Assembly (NCBI GenBank): GCA_937924345.1
Contig: CALDTD010000362.1
Span: forward strand, 1 to 6,553
Direction of reading: 5' to 3'
DNA from: an uncultured Flavobacteriales bacterium
GTDB taxonomy: Bacteria > Bacteroidota > Bacteroidia > Flavobacteriales_D > Parvicellaceae
DNA: 6,553 nucleotides
Shown: positions 6,240 through 6,553 of the stretch, piece after piece
How the letters are laid out: every line of letters begins with the position of its first letter
Numbering within the stretch: the stretch's first letter is position 1
The notes under the pieces: generated by a model
Databases searched by the model: none
What the model was told of the DNA's origin: nothing
What the model saw: the letters and a program-made list of their open reading frames with translations, nothing else
Program-made: the position numbers and the translations under genes

Positions 6240-6553
6240 ATGGATCCATATCAAGGTAGAAGATGGGTTATTATACTCTTAATATTATTTATTGGTATTG
6301 TTTTTATTTCACGCTTATTTTATATCCAAGTAATTGACAGTAAATGGATTGATAGGGCTGAACGTATTACGCACAGTAAAAAAATTATAAAACCTGCTAG
6401 AGGCTTAATTTACGATAGAAATGGTGAACTATTAGTTATCGCAAAACAAGTTTATGATATTTGGACTACACCAAGAGAGATAGGAGAAATTGACACACTG
6501 GAACTTTGTGAGGTTTTAAACATCACAAAAAAAGATTTTGATAAACGATTAAA
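6240..6553 (+). CDS. mrdA: Penicillin-binding protein 2 (elongation transpeptidase), N-terminal part only
   Basis: The frame starts at ATG 6240 and stays open to the window end, giving 104 residues of a protein that is normally about 600 or more. It has a short basic N-terminus (MDPYQGRRW), a membrane anchor at about 10-25 (VIILLILFIGIVFISR), and the class B penicillin-binding protein N-terminal signature PARGLIYDRNGELL at 52-65. That signature marks the start of the dimerisation/pedestal domain. PBP2 is the transpeptidase of the Rod complex, cross-linking peptidoglycan made by RodA under MreC/MreD control. The catalytic SxxK, SxN and KTG motifs lie beyond the window and cannot be checked. 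FtsI-type PBP3 shares the RGxIxDRNG motif, but the position 4 nt after mreD strongly favours PBP2. Confidence 0.93.
   Translation, partial: MDPYQGRRWVIILLILFIGIVFISRLFYIQVIDSKWIDRAERITHSKKIIKPARGLIYDRNGELLVIAKQVYDIWTTPREIGEIDTLELCEVLNITKKDFDKRL

Noticed and set aside
1..6553. Mobile element, CRISPR array, tRNA or rRNA
   Set aside because: I saw no transposase or integrase motifs, no regularly spaced repeats, and no tRNA-like cloverleaf or rRNA sequence; nearly all of the window is conserved housekeeping coding sequence.

Overview
The window is AT-rich and reads as ordinary chromosome from a member of the Bacteroidota, most likely the family Flavobacteriaceae. Three things point there: the gene order purH-mreB-mreC-mreD-mrdA, a long membrane-anchored PpiD-like foldase beside it, and start codons that lack Shine-Dalgarno sequences but have A-rich leaders. 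A TTTG / TAnnTTTG promoter candidate also fits that phylum. I cannot name a genus from the sequence alone.

Layout. Positions 1-2014 (minus strand) hold a large PpiD/SurA-type peptidyl-prolyl isomerase, cut off at its C-terminus by the window edge. A divergent intergenic region of 221 bp (2015-2235) follows. It contains the best promoter candidate, several short perfect palindromes and a perfect 9-bp inverted repeat just upstream of purH. From 2236 to the end everything reads on the plus strand: purH (last two steps of IMP synthesis), mreB (actin-like cytoskeleton), mreC and mreD (membrane partners of the elongasome), then the start of mrdA (PBP2, elongation transpeptidase), which runs off the right edge. 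Gaps are 38, 61, -8 and 4 bp, with no convincing terminator between genes, so one transcript is plausible.

How the genes work together. MreB, MreC, MreD and PBP2 are the core of the Rod complex, which directs lateral peptidoglycan synthesis; rodA would be expected next, outside the window. PurH supplies IMP for ATP and GTP and is probably co-transcribed with them. The PpiD-like protein is divergently transcribed and would assist folding of exported proteins.

I found no mobile element, CRISPR array, RNA gene or novel multi-gene system. The points worth a second look are small-scale: the palindrome-rich purH/ppiD intergenic region, a hairpin directly before mreC whose core resembles the one before purH, and the purH-mre linkage.
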